The notes beneath the pieces were generated by a model. It saw only the letters and a program-made list of their open reading frames with translations. It had not been told where the DNA came from and searched no databases. The position numbers and the translations under genes were made by a program. A stretch of 64,000 nt of DNA from positions 868,001 through 932,000 of the forward strand of contig NZ_CP046103.1 of NCBI RefSeq assembly GCF_009707325.1, given 5' to 3'. Below, in pieces: positions 15,376 to 24,022 of the stretch. Origin of the DNA: Pseudomonas sp. IB20. Its GTDB lineage: Bacteria; Pseudomonadota; Gammaproteobacteria; Pseudomonadales; Pseudomonadaceae. Numbering within the stretch: position 1 is the first letter of the stretch; every line of letters begins with the position of its first letter.

Positions 15376-17100
15376 ATGAATCAGAACGCTGACTATGGCG
15401 CGGTCAATGACGCGGTGCGTGGGCAATTCTTGCGCCGAACCTGGGCGATGATCACGCCCTATTGGCGCAGTGAAGAGAAGGGCAAGGCTTGGTTGCTACT
15501 GGTCGCACTGGTTGGCCTGTCGCTGTTCAGCGTGGCGATCTCGGTGTGGATCAACCACTGGTACAAGGATTTCTACAACGCCCTGGAGAAGAAGGACACC
15601 GCCGCCTTCTGGCAGTTGATCGGCTATTTTGGCGGGATTGCCGCCGTGGCGATTCTCGGCGCGGTATACCGCCTGTACCTGACCCAGATGCTGACCATTC
15701 GCTGGCGTGCCTGGCTCACCGAAAAGCACTTCGCACGGTGGCTCGCCGACAAGAACTACTACCAGATGGAGCAGGGCGGCTACACCGATAACCCGGACCA
15801 GCGAATATCCGAAGACCTCAATAACTTCACCTCGAATACGTTGGGCCTGGGCCTGGGTCTGCTGCGCAATATCGTCAGCCTGGTGTCTTTCTCGATTATT
15901 TTGTGGGGCGTTTCCGGCAGCATCGAGGTGTTTGGCTTTACCATCCCGGGTTACATGTTCTGGTGTGCGCTGGTCTACGCCGGGATCGGCAGTTGGATAA
16001 CCCACTTGATCGGCCGTCGCTTGATCGGCCTGAGCAACCAACAGCAACGCTTCGAAGCGGACCTGCGTTTCTCCATGGTGCGCGTGCGCGAGAATGCCGA
16101 GAGCATCGCCCTGTATAACGGCGAGCCGAATGAAAACCAGCGCTTGAGCGCACGTTTCGGCAAGGTCTGGCGCAACTTCTGGGACATTATGAAAGTGTCC
16201 AAGCGCCTGACCTTCTTCACCGCCGGGTATGAACAGATCGCAACCATCTTTCCCTTTATCGTCGCTGCGCCGCGCTATTTCGCCGGCAAGATCGAACTGG
16301 GTGAGCTGATGCAAATCAACTCGGCGTTCGGCAATGTGCAGGGCAACTTCAGCTGGTTTATCAGCGCTTACGCTGACCTCGCCAGCTGGCGCGCGACCAG
16401 TGATCGTCTGCTCAGCTTCCACCAGGCCATGAGTGAAAACGAGCAGCGTGCCCCGGCCATTGATGTGCGCCCGGAAGGCGAGCGTCTGGTGGTGAAAGAC
16501 TTGGGCATGGACTTGGCCGACGGTCGCCACTTGCTGACCGATGGCGACATGACCGTGGAGCCGGGCGAGCGTGTGATGCTCAGCGGGCGTTCCGGCAGCG
16601 GTAAAAGTACCTTGCTGCGCGCCATGGGGCACTTGTGGCCGGCGGGCCACGGCAGCATCCGCCTGCCGGCGGCGCGTTACCTGTTCCTGCCGCAGAAACC
16701 GTATCTGCCGATTGGCACCCTGAAGGCCGCGCTGAGTTATCCACAGGCCGACAGCGTCTACCCGCCGGAACGTTATGCACAGGTGCTCGAAACCTGCCGC
16801 TTGCCGCACTTGGTCGGCCGTCTGGACGAAGCCAACCACTGGCAACGCATGCTCTCGCCGGGTGAGCAGCAACGCCTGGCGTTTGCCCGCGCGCTGTTGT
16901 TTGCACCGCAATGGCTGTACATGGACGAAGCCACCTCGGCGATGGATGAAGAGGATGAGGCAACGTTGTACCAAGCCTTGATCGATGAGTTGCCGGGGCT
17001 GAGCATCGTCAGAGTCGGCCATCGCAGCAGCCTCAAGCGCTTCCATGGGCGGCATGTGCGGATCGAGGGTGGGCGTCTTCAGGAGCAACTCGTCTCCTGA
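15376..17100 (+). CDS. ABC transporter, fused permease-ATPase of the SbmA/YddA type
   Basis: Half-size exporter-like protein of 574 residues: an N-terminal ABC_membrane_2 (SbmA/BacA-like) domain with helices around 40-60, 80-105, 155-180 and 190-215, then an ATPase domain. Walker A is [10 protein letters not shown] near 400, signature LSPGEQQRLAFARALL near 495 and Walker B LYMDEATSAMDE near 515. Relatives include E. coli YddA and human ABCD proteins; the substrate is unknown. It starts MNQNADYGAVNDAVRGQF at 15376, well separated from roxR. A bidirectional terminator follows after a REP pair. Confidence 0.8.
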   Translation: MNQNADYGAVNDAVRGQFLRRTWAMITPYWRSEEKGKAWLLLVALVGLSLFSVAISVWINHWYKDFYNALEKKDTAAFWQLIGYFGGIAAVAILGAVYRLYLTQMLTIRWRAWLTEKHFARWLADKNYYQMEQGGYTDNPDQRISEDLNNFTSNTLGLGLGLLRNIVSLVSFSIILWGVSGSIEVFGFTIPGYMFWCALVYAGIGSWITHLIGRRLIGLSNQQQRFEADLRFSMVRVRENAESIALYNGEPNENQRLSARFGKVWRNFWDIMKVSKRLTFFTAGYEQIATIFPFIVAAPRYFAGKIELGELMQINSAFGNVQGNFSWFISAYADLASWRATSDRLLSFHQAMSENEQRAPAIDVRPEGERLVVKDLGMDLADGRHLLTDGDMTVEPGERVMLSGRSGSGKSTLLRAMGHLWPAGHGSIRLPAARYLFLPQKPYLPIGTLKAALSYPQADSVYPPERYAQVLETCRLPHLVGRLDEANHWQRMLSPGEQQRLAFARALLFAPQWLYMDEATSAMDEEDEATLYQALIDELPGLSIVRVGHRSSLKRFHGRHVRIEGGRLQEQLVS

Positions 17101-17110
17101 GGCCGAACTC

Positions 17111-17206
17111 GATCAATGTGGGAGCCGGGCTTGCCCGCGATGGGGGTCGATGGCGGTGTAAGCTGGCACACCGCGATCGCAGGCAAGCCAGCTCCCACAT
17201 TTGATC
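17111..17206. repeat. REP pair (REPIN) downstream of the exporter gene
   Basis: Two inverted copies of the pseudomonad REP core (TGTGGGAGCCGGGCTTGCCC and the complement of TGTGGGAGCTGGCTTGCCTG) within 96 bases; the inverted arms extend outwards to GATCAA/TTTGATC. Confidence 0.85.
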
Positions 17207-17235
17207 GGTGTTGGCTGATGAAGTGAGTGCCCAAC

Positions 17236-17274
17236 AAAAAGCCCGGCTGATCATCGATCAGCCGGGCTTTTTTT
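17236..17274. terminator. Bidirectional terminator between exporter gene and zapG
   Basis: Stem AAGCCCGGCTGATC / GATCAGCCGGGCTT with a 3- to 4-base loop and a run of T on the plus side and of A on the minus side, so it can end both convergent transcripts. Confidence 0.9.
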
Positions 17275-17290
17275 ATTGCTTGAAAATGAC

Positions 17291-17728
17291 TTACTTCTTC
17301 AAGCCGTAATGCTCATCCAGCATGCCCGGGGCGTTCGGCGTTTTTGGCGCGTAGTCCCGTGGTGGCTCCTGGTTTTCCCGCGGTGGGGTCAGGCGCTCCC
17401 GCGCAGTTTGCGGGGCATCGGAATGCAACGCAGCCAGCAGGCGCTGACGGGTGATGTCGTCGAGGGCCAGGCGGTTGGCGCCATCGGCGAGGTGATCCTG
17501 TACTTCCTGGTAGCTCTGGGTGAGCTTCTTGACCAGGGTCGCGGTGCTGTTGAAGTGGGTAACAACCTCGTTCTGATAACTGTCAAAACGTTCCTGAATG
17601 TCATCCAACTGACGCTGCGTGCGGTTAGGCGCGGCATTCGGCAGCAGGCGGGCAACCAGGAATCCAATGGCGACACCGGCAACCAAGGCGAGAGTCGGCA
17701 ACAACCAAACTAAGAGCGAGTGTTCCAC
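17291..17728 (-). CDS. zapG: YhcB/ZapG family inner-membrane protein
   Basis: Small DUF1043 protein of 145 residues: one N-terminal membrane helix (about 7-28, LLPTLALVAGVAIGFLVARL) followed by a cytoplasmic coiled coil (about 38-80) and a proline-rich tail. E. coli YhcB/ZapG links cell-envelope growth and division. The start is GTG at 17728, fixed by AGGAAGGA six to seven bases upstream and by the hydrophobic segment starting straight after it; no ATG is available. It is transcribed away from the alpha/beta hydrolase-trpS genes. Confidence 0.85.
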   Translation of the reverse strand: MEHSLLVWLLPTLALVAGVAIGFLVARLLPNAAPNRTQRQLDDIQERFDSYQNEVVTHFNSTATLVKKLTQSYQEVQDHLADGANRLALDDITRQRLLAALHSDAPQTARERLTPPRENQEPPRDYAPKTPNAPGMLDEHYGLKK

Positions 17729-17875
17729 GAGTCCTTCCTCTATAAACGGCTTTGCTTTACGTTAACGGCTCAAACCTGCGCTGTATACCGCGATTAAGCT
17801 CGCAATGATGCCATGCACAGACTTTTAGCTAGACGAGTCGACCCTTTGAGAGGTCACGGAGTTCATTCCTTGCTC

Positions 17876-18505
17876 ATGCGTGAAACCCCCGTTTTGATCG
17901 ATGGCCCGGTTGGCCAATTGGAAGCCCTGTACCTTGATCACCCCGAGCCACGTGGCCTGGCGCTGATCTGCCACCCTAACCCGGTGCAGGGCGGGACCAT
18001 GCTCCATAAAGTTGTCTCGACCCTGCAACGCACCGCCCGCGATGCCGGTTTGATTACTTTACGTTTCAATTACCGTGGCGTCGGTGCCAGCGCCGGTACA
18101 CACGATATGGCCACCGGTGAAGTGGACGATGCCGAAGCGGCTGCCACCTGGCTGCGGGAAAAACACCCCGACCTGCCGATCACCCTGCTCGGTTTTTCCT
18201 TTGGCGGTTACGTGGCCGCCAGCCTCGGCGGCCGTTTGGAAGCCAAGGGTGAAAAGCTCGCGAACCTGTTCATGGTTGCCGCCGCCGTGATGCGCCTGCG
18301 CGATACCGACCTGCTGCCCCAAGGCTGCCCATTGACCCTGATCCAGCCGGAAACCGACGAAGTGGTCGACCCGCAGCTGGTCTACGACTGGTCTGGCGCC
18401 TTGAAACGCCCCCATGAGCTGCTGAAAGTGGCAGAATGCGGTCACTTTTTTCATGGCAAGCTGACCGATCTCAAGGATCTGGTGCTGCCGCGCCTCTCGA
18501 ATTGA
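17876..18505 (+). CDS. Alpha/beta hydrolase family protein
   Basis: Predicted soluble hydrolase of 209 residues. The nucleophile elbow is GFSFGGY near residue 105 (Ser as nucleophile), with an earlier oxyanion region CHPNPVQGGT and the helix FNYRGVGASAGTHD. The catalytic His is probably in AECGHFFHGKL near the C-terminus. It resembles the dienelactone-hydrolase-like group (COG2945). I chose the ATG at 17876 because conserved sequence begins there; a codon further upstream has no clear ribosome-binding site, and the site used here is weak (GGAG about 14 bases away). It lies 24 bases before trpS and probably shares its transcript. Substrate unknown. Confidence 0.75.
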   Translation: MRETPVLIDGPVGQLEALYLDHPEPRGLALICHPNPVQGGTMLHKVVSTLQRTARDAGLITLRFNYRGVGASAGTHDMATGEVDDAEAAATWLREKHPDLPITLLGFSFGGYVAASLGGRLEAKGEKLANLFMVAAAVMRLRDTDLLPQGCPLTLIQPETDEVVDPQLVYDWSGALKRPHELLKVAECGHFFHGKLTDLKDLVLPRLSN

Positions 18506-18529
18506 TAGCAGTCTGATAAGCGATTACCC

Positions 18530-19738
18530 ATGACGACTCGTACCCGTATCCTCACCGGCATCACCACCACCGGCACGCCGCACCTGGGCAACTACGCTGG
18601 CGCGATCCGCCCGGCGATCCTTGCCAGCCAAGACGCGAATGCCGACTCCTTCTACTTCCTGGCCGACTACCACGCCTTGATCAAGTGCGATGACCCGCAG
18701 CGCATCCAGCGCTCGCGTATGGAAATCGCCGCGACCTGGCTGGCCGGTGGCCTGGATGTGAACCGGGTGACTTTCTATCGCCAGTCCGACATCCCGGAAA
18801 TTCCCGAGCTGACCTGGCTGCTGACCTGCGTCGCCGCCAAGGGCCTGCTCAACCGCGCCCATGCCTACAAGGCCTCGGTGGACAAGAACGTGGAAACCGG
18901 TGAAGACCCGGACGCGGGCATCACCATGGGCCTGTACAGCTACCCGGTACTGATGGCGGCGGACATCCTGATGTTCAACGCACACAAAGTGCCGGTCGGT
19001 CGCGACCAGATCCAGCACGTGGAAATGGCCCGCGACATCGGCCAGCGTTTCAACCACCTGTTTGGCAACGGTAAAGAATTCTTCACCATGCCCGAGGCGT
19101 TGATCGAAGAAAGCGTCGCCACCTTGCCGGGCCTGGATGGCCGCAAGATGTCGAAAAGCTACGACAACACCATCCCGTTGTTCACCAGCGCCAAGGACAT
19201 GAAAGACGCCATCTCGCGGATCGTCACCGATTCCCGCGCGCCTGGCGAAGCCAAAGACCCGGACAACTCGCACCTGTTCACCCTGTTCCAGGCGTTTGCC
19301 ACCAAGGCCCAGGAAGAAGAGTTCCGCGCTGAGTTGTTGCAAGGTTTGGGCTGGGGCGAGGCGAAGAGCCGTCTGTTCCAACTGCTCGACAGCCAACTGG
19401 GTGAGGCGCGCGAGCGTTATCACCAGTTGATGTCGCGCCCTTCGGACATGGAAGACCTGCTGCTGATCGGCGCCAAGAAGGCCCGTGCCGTAGCGGCGCC
19501 GTTCCTGGCCGAGCTGCGTGAGGCGGTGGGCCTGCGTTCATTCGTCAATGAGGCTGCGGCGCCGGTGGCGACCAAGAAGAAAACCGCCAAAGCCGCGCGC
19601 TTTGTGAGCTTTCGCGAAGACGACGGCAGTTTCCGCTTCCGCTTGCTGGCGGCCGATGGCGAGCAACTGCTGCTGTCGCGCAACTTTGCCGATGGCAAAG
19701 CGGCCGGTGCGGTAACCAAGCAATTGCAAAGATGGTGA
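18530..19738 (+). CDS. trpS: Tryptophanyl-tRNA synthetase, truncated by a frameshift near the C-terminus
   Basis: Charges tRNA-Trp with tryptophan in the cytoplasm. The class I signatures are both present: TGTPHLGNY (HIGH region, about 14-22) and KMSKS near 206 (GRKMSKSYDN). The catalytic body ends near residue 340; a C-terminal extension follows with a DUF1508-like repeat (FRFRLLAADGEQLLLS, about 364-380). The frame stops at 402, while the next frame continues without interruption for 51 codons as a second copy of the same repeat (19731-19886). Pseudomonad TrpS is about 450 residues as I recall, so this looks like a one-base frameshift. The catalytic domain is intact, so the enzyme should still work. 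Confidence 0.9.
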   Translation: MTTRTRILTGITTTGTPHLGNYAGAIRPAILASQDANADSFYFLADYHALIKCDDPQRIQRSRMEIAATWLAGGLDVNRVTFYRQSDIPEIPELTWLLTCVAAKGLLNRAHAYKASVDKNVETGEDPDAGITMGLYSYPVLMAADILMFNAHKVPVGRDQIQHVEMARDIGQRFNHLFGNGKEFFTMPEALIEESVATLPGLDGRKMSKSYDNTIPLFTSAKDMKDAISRIVTDSRAPGEAKDPDNSHLFTLFQAFATKAQEEEFRAELLQGLGWGEAKSRLFQLLDSQLGEARERYHQLMSRPSDMEDLLLIGAKKARAVAAPFLAELREAVGLRSFVNEAAAPVATKKKTAKAARFVSFREDDGSFRFRLLAADGEQLLLSRNFADGKAAGAVTKQLQRW

Positions 19739-19886
19739 CGCGCTGGACGTGCGAACTGAAGTGCTGAGCTTCAGCGTGTGGCTGGACGGCGCTGCTGTGG
19801 CCGACAGTGCGACCTTCGCCGATATGGCATCACGTGATGCTGCCATCGAAGCCCTGCGCGTCGCGTTGACCCCCATCGAGGATTAA
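19731..19886 (+). pseudogene. trpS: Frameshifted 3' remnant of trpS (second DUF1508-like repeat)
   Basis: Reading in the +1 frame from GAT at 19731 gives 51 codons (DGDALDVRTE..., ...RVALTPIED) before TAA at 19884-19886. The core FSVWLDGAAVADSATFADMA aligns with FRFRLLAADGEQLLLSRNFA of the preceding repeat. There is no start codon or ribosome-binding site of its own. The trpS terminator lies 30 bases after this stop, as expected if this were the ancestral gene end. Removing one A from the AAA at 19728-19730 restores a single frame of about 451 codons. Confidence 0.75.
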
Positions 19887-19915
19887 CCCGACCAAGGGTT
19901 GATTGCCATTCTTCA

Positions 19916-19945
19916 GGGCCGTCGTTACAGTGACGGCCCGTTTTT
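19916..19945 (+). terminator. Rho-independent terminator after trpS
   Basis: Stem GGGCCGTC / GACGGCCC with an 8-base loop, then GTTTTT. It ends about 20 bases before the zapE start. Confidence 0.75.
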
Positions 19946-19965
19946 GTTGCCTTGCTAACGAAATT

Positions 19966-21060
19966 ATGACGCCCCTAGAACGATATCAAGCTGATCTGAA
20001 ACGTCCTGAATTCTTCCATGACGCTGCCCAGGAAACTGCGGTGCGTCATTTGCAGCGCCTGTACGACGACCTGGTCGCGGCCTCGCAAAGCAAGCCAGGG
20101 ATGTTCAGCAAGCTGTTTGGCAAGAAAGACCACACGCCGGTCAAAGGCTTGTACTTCTGGGGTGGCGTGGGCCGCGGCAAGACTTACCTGGTCGACACCT
20201 TCTTTGAAGCGCTGCCGTTCAAGGAAAAGGTACGTACGCACTTCCACCGCTTCATGAAGCGCGTGCACGAAGAAATGAAGACCTTGCCGGGCGAGAAAAA
20301 CCCGCTGACCATCATCGCCAAGCGCTTCTCCGACGAAGCGCGGGTGATCTGCTTCGATGAGTTCTTCGTCTCCGACATCACCGATGCCATGATCCTCGGC
20401 ACCCTGATGGAAGAGCTGTTCAAGAATGGCGTGACCTTGGTTGCCACCTCGAACATCGTGCCCGACGGCTTGTACAAGGACGGCCTGCAACGCGCGCGCT
20501 TCCTGCCGGCCATCGCGCTGATCAAGCAGAACACCGAGATCGTCAACGTCGACAGCGGCGTCGACTACCGCCTGCGGCACCTTGAGCAGGCCGAGCTGTT
20601 CCACTTCCCGCTGAACGAAGCGGCGCACGAAAGCCTGAAAAAAAGCTTCCGCGCGCTCACGCCGGAATGCACCCAGGCGGTGGAAAACGACAAGTTGATG
20701 ATCGAGAACCGCGAAATCATCGCGCTGCGCACCTGCGATGACGTGGCCTGGTTCGAATTCCGCCAACTGTGCGACGGCCCGCGCAGCCAGAACGACTACA
20801 TCGAACTGGGCAAGATCTTTCACGCGGTGATTTTGAGCGGCGTGGAGCAGATGAGCGTCACCACCGACGACATCGCGCGCCGGTTTATCAACATGGTCGA
20901 CGAGTTTTACGACCGCAACGTCAAGCTGATCATCTCGGCGGAAGTCGAACTCAAGGACCTCTACACCGGCGGTCGCTTGAACTTTGAATTCCAGCGCACG
21001 TTGAGCCGCTTGTTGGAAATGCAGTCCCACGAGTTCCTGTCGCGTGGGCATAAGCCGTAA
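19966..21060 (+). CDS. zapE: Cell division protein ZapE (AFG1-like ATPase)
   Basis: AFG1/LACE1-type P-loop ATPase of 364 residues. Walker A is GGVGRGKTYLVD near residue 65, Walker B VICFDEFFVSDITDA near 130, followed by the sensor region TSNIVPDGLYKDGLQRARFLPAI. ZapE in E. coli acts at the Z ring late in division and is needed under low oxygen or heat. The ATG at 19966 (MTPLERYQADLKRPEF) is the conserved start; codons upstream fall in the trpS terminator. A bidirectional terminator follows. Confidence 0.9.
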   Translation: MTPLERYQADLKRPEFFHDAAQETAVRHLQRLYDDLVAASQSKPGMFSKLFGKKDHTPVKGLYFWGGVGRGKTYLVDTFFEALPFKEKVRTHFHRFMKRVHEEMKTLPGEKNPLTIIAKRFSDEARVICFDEFFVSDITDAMILGTLMEELFKNGVTLVATSNIVPDGLYKDGLQRARFLPAIALIKQNTEIVNVDSGVDYRLRHLEQAELFHFPLNEAAHESLKKSFRALTPECTQAVENDKLMIENREIIALRTCDDVAWFEFRQLCDGPRSQNDYIELGKIFHAVILSGVEQMSVTTDDIARRFINMVDEFYDRNVKLIISAEVELKDLYTGGRLNFEFQRTLSRLLEMQSHEFLSRGHKP

Positions 21061-21076
21061 GCGGTGTGATTGATAT

Positions 21077-21106
21077 AAAAGGCCCGCAGCGATTGCGGGC
21101 CTTTTT
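21077..21106. terminator. Bidirectional terminator between zapE and a small convergent gene
   Basis: GGCCCGC / GCGGGCC stem with a 7-base loop, flanked by AAAA and TTTTT. Confidence 0.85.
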
Positions 21107-21120
21107 ATTTTGGGTGTTGG

Positions 21121-21354
21121 TTAAAAAGTGATCTGGTCTTCAGTGGGCGGCGCCGGTTTTACGAGCGTCTTTATGTCACCCTCCACCTTGTAGATCGCGC
21201 CGTCCGCCCCCTTAACAAATTCGGGCGCCGCTTCCTCTTCCTTCTTTTTTCGATCCTTTTTTAACTGTTCAGTCTCATTTTCCTTGGATGTAATTGCGCC
21301 TGTCTCGTTCGGCTGTACAGCCGACCTGAAAGAGCTGCTTCCTATGGATGACAT
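21121..21354 (-). CDS. Small hypothetical protein, highly charged
   Basis: Predicted protein of 77 residues that I do not recognise. It starts serine-rich (MSSIGSSSFRSAVQPNET), has a lysine/glutamate-rich centre (QLKKDRKKKEEEAAPEF, about 30-46) that should be helical, and ends VKPAPPTEDQITF. There is no signal peptide or membrane segment. GGAG lies about 10 bases before the ATG, and the stop is 15 bases from a strong terminator, both favouring a real gene. Its base composition is more AT-rich than the neighbours. Confidence 0.6.
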   Translation of the reverse strand: MSSIGSSSFRSAVQPNETGAITSKENETEQLKKDRKKKEEEAAPEFVKGADGAIYKVEGDIKTLVKPAPPTEDQITF

Positions 21355-21628
21355 GATTGAGTCTCCGTCCTAGTTTGAGCCAAGTGAATTTAGAAAAAGC
21401 CCTTCGTGATCCGCAGCGCAGTTCGGCAGAAATAGGCGACTTTTTCCTCGCTTAAAATGCCAGAGGTCCCGGGCGTTGCGGGTTCGTCCTCGTCCTGTCT
21501 AGCTGTAGGAATTGGAGGTCTTGCAGGCAGGTATTGCTTAAGGCCTTGGTTAAGGCTGCATGGGGTTTTCAGTTCGACCCTGCACCATTGCGGTATGGCA
21601 GGGTCGTTTGCATCGTCAGGGGCTGTAT
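21355..21628. other. 274-base region with no recognised gene
   Basis: Lies between the small charged-protein gene and the end of the AraC-type regulator. Any frames here are short and show no recognisable protein. It presumably contains the promoter of the small gene, but I see no convincing motif. Confidence 0.4.
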
Positions 21629-22624
21629 CTACGCGGCTTGCTGAAATTGCTGCCGGTACTGGTTTGGCGACAACTCCGTGTGCTGGCGGAACAACCGCGC
21701 AAAGAAGCTCGCATCGTCGTAACCCACCTCATAACTGATGGTCTTGATGCTCTTGCGGCTGCCCGAAAGCAAGCCCTTGGCGGTCTCGATGCGCAGGCGT
21801 TGCAGGTAATGCAGCGGCTTGTCACCCGTCGCTGTCTGGAAGCGGCGCATAAAGTTGCGAATGCTCATACCGTGTTCCCGGGCGACGTCTTCGAAGCGGA
21901 ACTTGTCGGCAAAATGCTCTTCGAGCCAGTGCTGGATCTGCAGGATGATCACGTCTTGGTGCAGCTTCTGCCCACCAAACCCGATGCGCCCCGGCGCGTA
22001 GCTGCGCTGCACTTCGTAAAGAATATCGCGGGCCACGGCTTGGGCGATGTTGGCGCCGCAGAAACGTTCGATCAAGTAGATGTAGAGGTCGCACGCCGAG
22101 GTGGTGCCACCGGCGCAATACAGGTTGTCGGCGTCGGTCAGGTGCTTGTCCTGGTTGAGCTGCACCTTGGGGAAGCGTTCGCTGAAGGCATTGAAGAAGC
22201 GCCAGTAAGTGGTCGCCTCCTTGCCATCCAACAGCCCGGCTTCAGCGAGCCAGAACACCCCGGTGGCTTCGCCGCAGAGCACGGCGCCACGGGCGTGTTG
22301 CTGGCGCAGCCAAGGCATCACTTGCGGGTAGCGCGTGCACAGCGCGTCGAAGTCATCCCAGAAGGCCGGTAAGACGATGATGTCGGCGTCTTCCAGGCCG
22401 CCGTCCACCGGCATGATCACATCACTGAAGCTGCGCACCGATTGCCCGTCGGGGCTGACCAGGCGCGTTTCAAACGCTGGGGTCAGGCCCAGGCCTTGTT
22501 GCTTGCCATACCGCAGGCTGGCGAGATGGAAGAAATCCTTGGCTTGCATGAGGGTTGAAGCGAATACCCGATCAATGGCCAAAATGCTGACGCGCCGTAG
22601 GGGCGTGGAGATTTGGTTAGACAT
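21629..22624 (-). CDS. GlxA-like AraC-family transcriptional regulator
   Basis: Regulator of 331 residues with an N-terminal DJ-1/PfpI-type (glutamine amidotransferase-like) domain, about 10-190, and a C-terminal AraC helix-turn-helix, about 225-325 (MSIRNFMRRFQTATG... and ISYEVGYDDASFFARLFRQH). The cysteine in AVLCGEATGVFWLAEAGLL is at the nucleophile-elbow position, but such domains usually bind ligand rather than catalyse. The ribosome-binding site is weak. It is divergent from the acyl-CoA dehydrogenase gene, which is its likeliest target; the inducer is unknown. Confidence 0.82.
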   Translation of the reverse strand: MSNQISTPLRRVSILAIDRVFASTLMQAKDFFHLASLRYGKQQGLGLTPAFETRLVSPDGQSVRSFSDVIMPVDGGLEDADIIVLPAFWDDFDALCTRYPQVMPWLRQQHARGAVLCGEATGVFWLAEAGLLDGKEATTYWRFFNAFSERFPKVQLNQDKHLTDADNLYCAGGTTSACDLYIYLIERFCGANIAQAVARDILYEVQRSYAPGRIGFGGQKLHQDVIILQIQHWLEEHFADKFRFEDVAREHGMSIRNFMRRFQTATGDKPLHYLQRLRIETAKGLLSGSRKSIKTISYEVGYDDASFFARLFRQHTELSPNQYRQQFQQAA

Positions 22625-22769
22625 AATTTCATTTATTCTTATAGGGGAAAGTGGTCACCAGACGGCTGGATCGTCTTATTTTTTGTCGCATGTGTCCAGT
22701 GTCCCGTGACGCCTTCGCGGCTTAGTCTCTGTGGTCTGGTCTTTGTCCGACAATCCCCACAGGTGACCC

Positions 22770-23906
22770 ATGATCCCCAGAACCTTGTTCAGCTCGGAGC
22801 ACGAACTCTTCCGCGAGAGCGTGCGCACCTTCCTCGAAAAACACGCTGCGCCGTTCCATGGGCAATGGGAGAAGCAGGGCTACATCGACCGTGATCTGTG
22901 GAGCAAGGCAGGGGAGGCGGGCATGCTCTGCTCCCACTTGCCGGAGGAATATGGCGGCCTGGGCGCGGACTTTCTCTACAGCGCGGTAGTGATCGAGGAG
23001 ATCAGCCGCCTTGGTTTGACCGGCATCGGTTTCTCGCTGCATTCGGACATCGTCGCGCCGTACATCCTGCATTACGGCAGTGAAGCGCTGAAACACAAAT
23101 ACCTGCCCAAATTGATCTCTGGCGAGATGGTCACGGCCATCGCCATGACCGAGCCGGGGGCCGGTTCCGACTTGCAGGGCGTTAAGACCACCGCCGTGTT
23201 GGAGGGCGATGAGTACGTGATCAACGGCTCCAAGACCTTTATCACCAACGGCTTTCTCGCCGAGTTGGTGATCGTGGTGGCCAAGACCGATCCCAAGGCC
23301 GGTGCGAAGGGCACCAGCCTGTTTCTGGTGGAAGCCGATACGCCGGGCTTCGACAAGGGCAAGCGCCTGGAGAAGGTAGGCATGAAGGCTCAGGACACGT
23401 CGGAGTTGTTCTTCCAGGACGTGCGCGTGCCCAAGGAAAATCTGTTGGGTCAGGCGGGCATGGGCTTCGCGTATTTGATGCAGGAGTTGCCCCAGGAGCG
23501 TCTGACCGTGGCGATTGGCGCGCTGTCGTCGGCCGAGGCGGCGCTGCAGTGGACCTTGGAATACACCCGCGAGCGCAAGGCGTTCGGCAAGGCGATTGCC
23601 GATTTCCAGAACACCCGGTTCAAGCTCGCGGAGATGGCGACTGAGATTCAGATTGGCCGTGTGTTCGTCGACAAGTGCATGGCGTTGCACCTGGAGGGCA
23701 AGCTAGACGTGCCTACGGCGGCGATGGCCAAGTATTGGGCCACGGACCTGCAGTGCAAGGTGCTCGATGAGTGCGTGCAGTTGCACGGCGGCTACGGCTA
23801 CATGTGGGAATACCCGATTGCGCGGGCCTGGGCGGATGCGCGGGTGCAGCGGATTTATGCGGGGACCAATGAGATCATGAAGGAGATTATCGCGCGGGCG
23901 CTTTGA
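22770..23906 (+). CDS. Acyl-CoA dehydrogenase (long-chain/LCAD-like)
   Basis: FAD-dependent dehydrogenase of 378 residues that introduces the alpha-beta double bond in an acyl-CoA. FAD/substrate motifs include AMTEPGAGSDLQG near 125 and the C-terminal QLHGGYGYMWEYPIAR. The position that is the catalytic Glu in medium-chain enzymes is Ala (IYAGTNEI); instead LPQERL carries the Glu used as base by LCAD/isovaleryl-type enzymes, so the LCAD-like group is favoured. AGGTGA precedes the ATG. The promoter region is shared with the divergent AraC-type regulator. Exact chain length or branched substrate is not determined. Confidence 0.85.
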   Translation: MIPRTLFSSEHELFRESVRTFLEKHAAPFHGQWEKQGYIDRDLWSKAGEAGMLCSHLPEEYGGLGADFLYSAVVIEEISRLGLTGIGFSLHSDIVAPYILHYGSEALKHKYLPKLISGEMVTAIAMTEPGAGSDLQGVKTTAVLEGDEYVINGSKTFITNGFLAELVIVVAKTDPKAGAKGTSLFLVEADTPGFDKGKRLEKVGMKAQDTSELFFQDVRVPKENLLGQAGMGFAYLMQELPQERLTVAIGALSSAEAALQWTLEYTRERKAFGKAIADFQNTRFKLAEMATEIQIGRVFVDKCMALHLEGKLDVPTAAMAKYWATDLQCKVLDECVQLHGGYGYMWEYPIARAWADARVQRIYAGTNEIMKEIIARAL

Positions 23907-23931
23907 TGGTTTTGTAGTGCTGCGTAAGGCT

Positions 23932-24008
23932 CCATCGCAGGCAAGCCAGCGCCCACATTTGACTGTGTTCACAGTTCAAAATGTGGGAGCCGGGCTTGCC
24001 CGCGATGG
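23932..24008. repeat. REP pair (REPIN), tail-to-tail
   Basis: ATCGCAGGCAAGCCAGCGCC and GGAGCCGGGCTTGCCCGCGA inverted about a short centre containing TGTGTTCACAG; lies between the acyl-CoA dehydrogenase gene and tas. Confidence 0.85.
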
Positions 24009-24022
24009 GGTTTAGGGATCAA

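Noticed and set aside
15496..17088. 530-codon minus-strand frame opposite the exporter gene
   Set aside because: Antisense to an intact ABC transporter with all motifs; no independent evidence.
22770..23906. Acyl-CoA dehydrogenase as inactive because the IYEGT glutamate is Ala
   Set aside because: The LPQERL glutamate supplies the base in LCAD/isovaleryl-type enzymes, so the enzyme is probably active.
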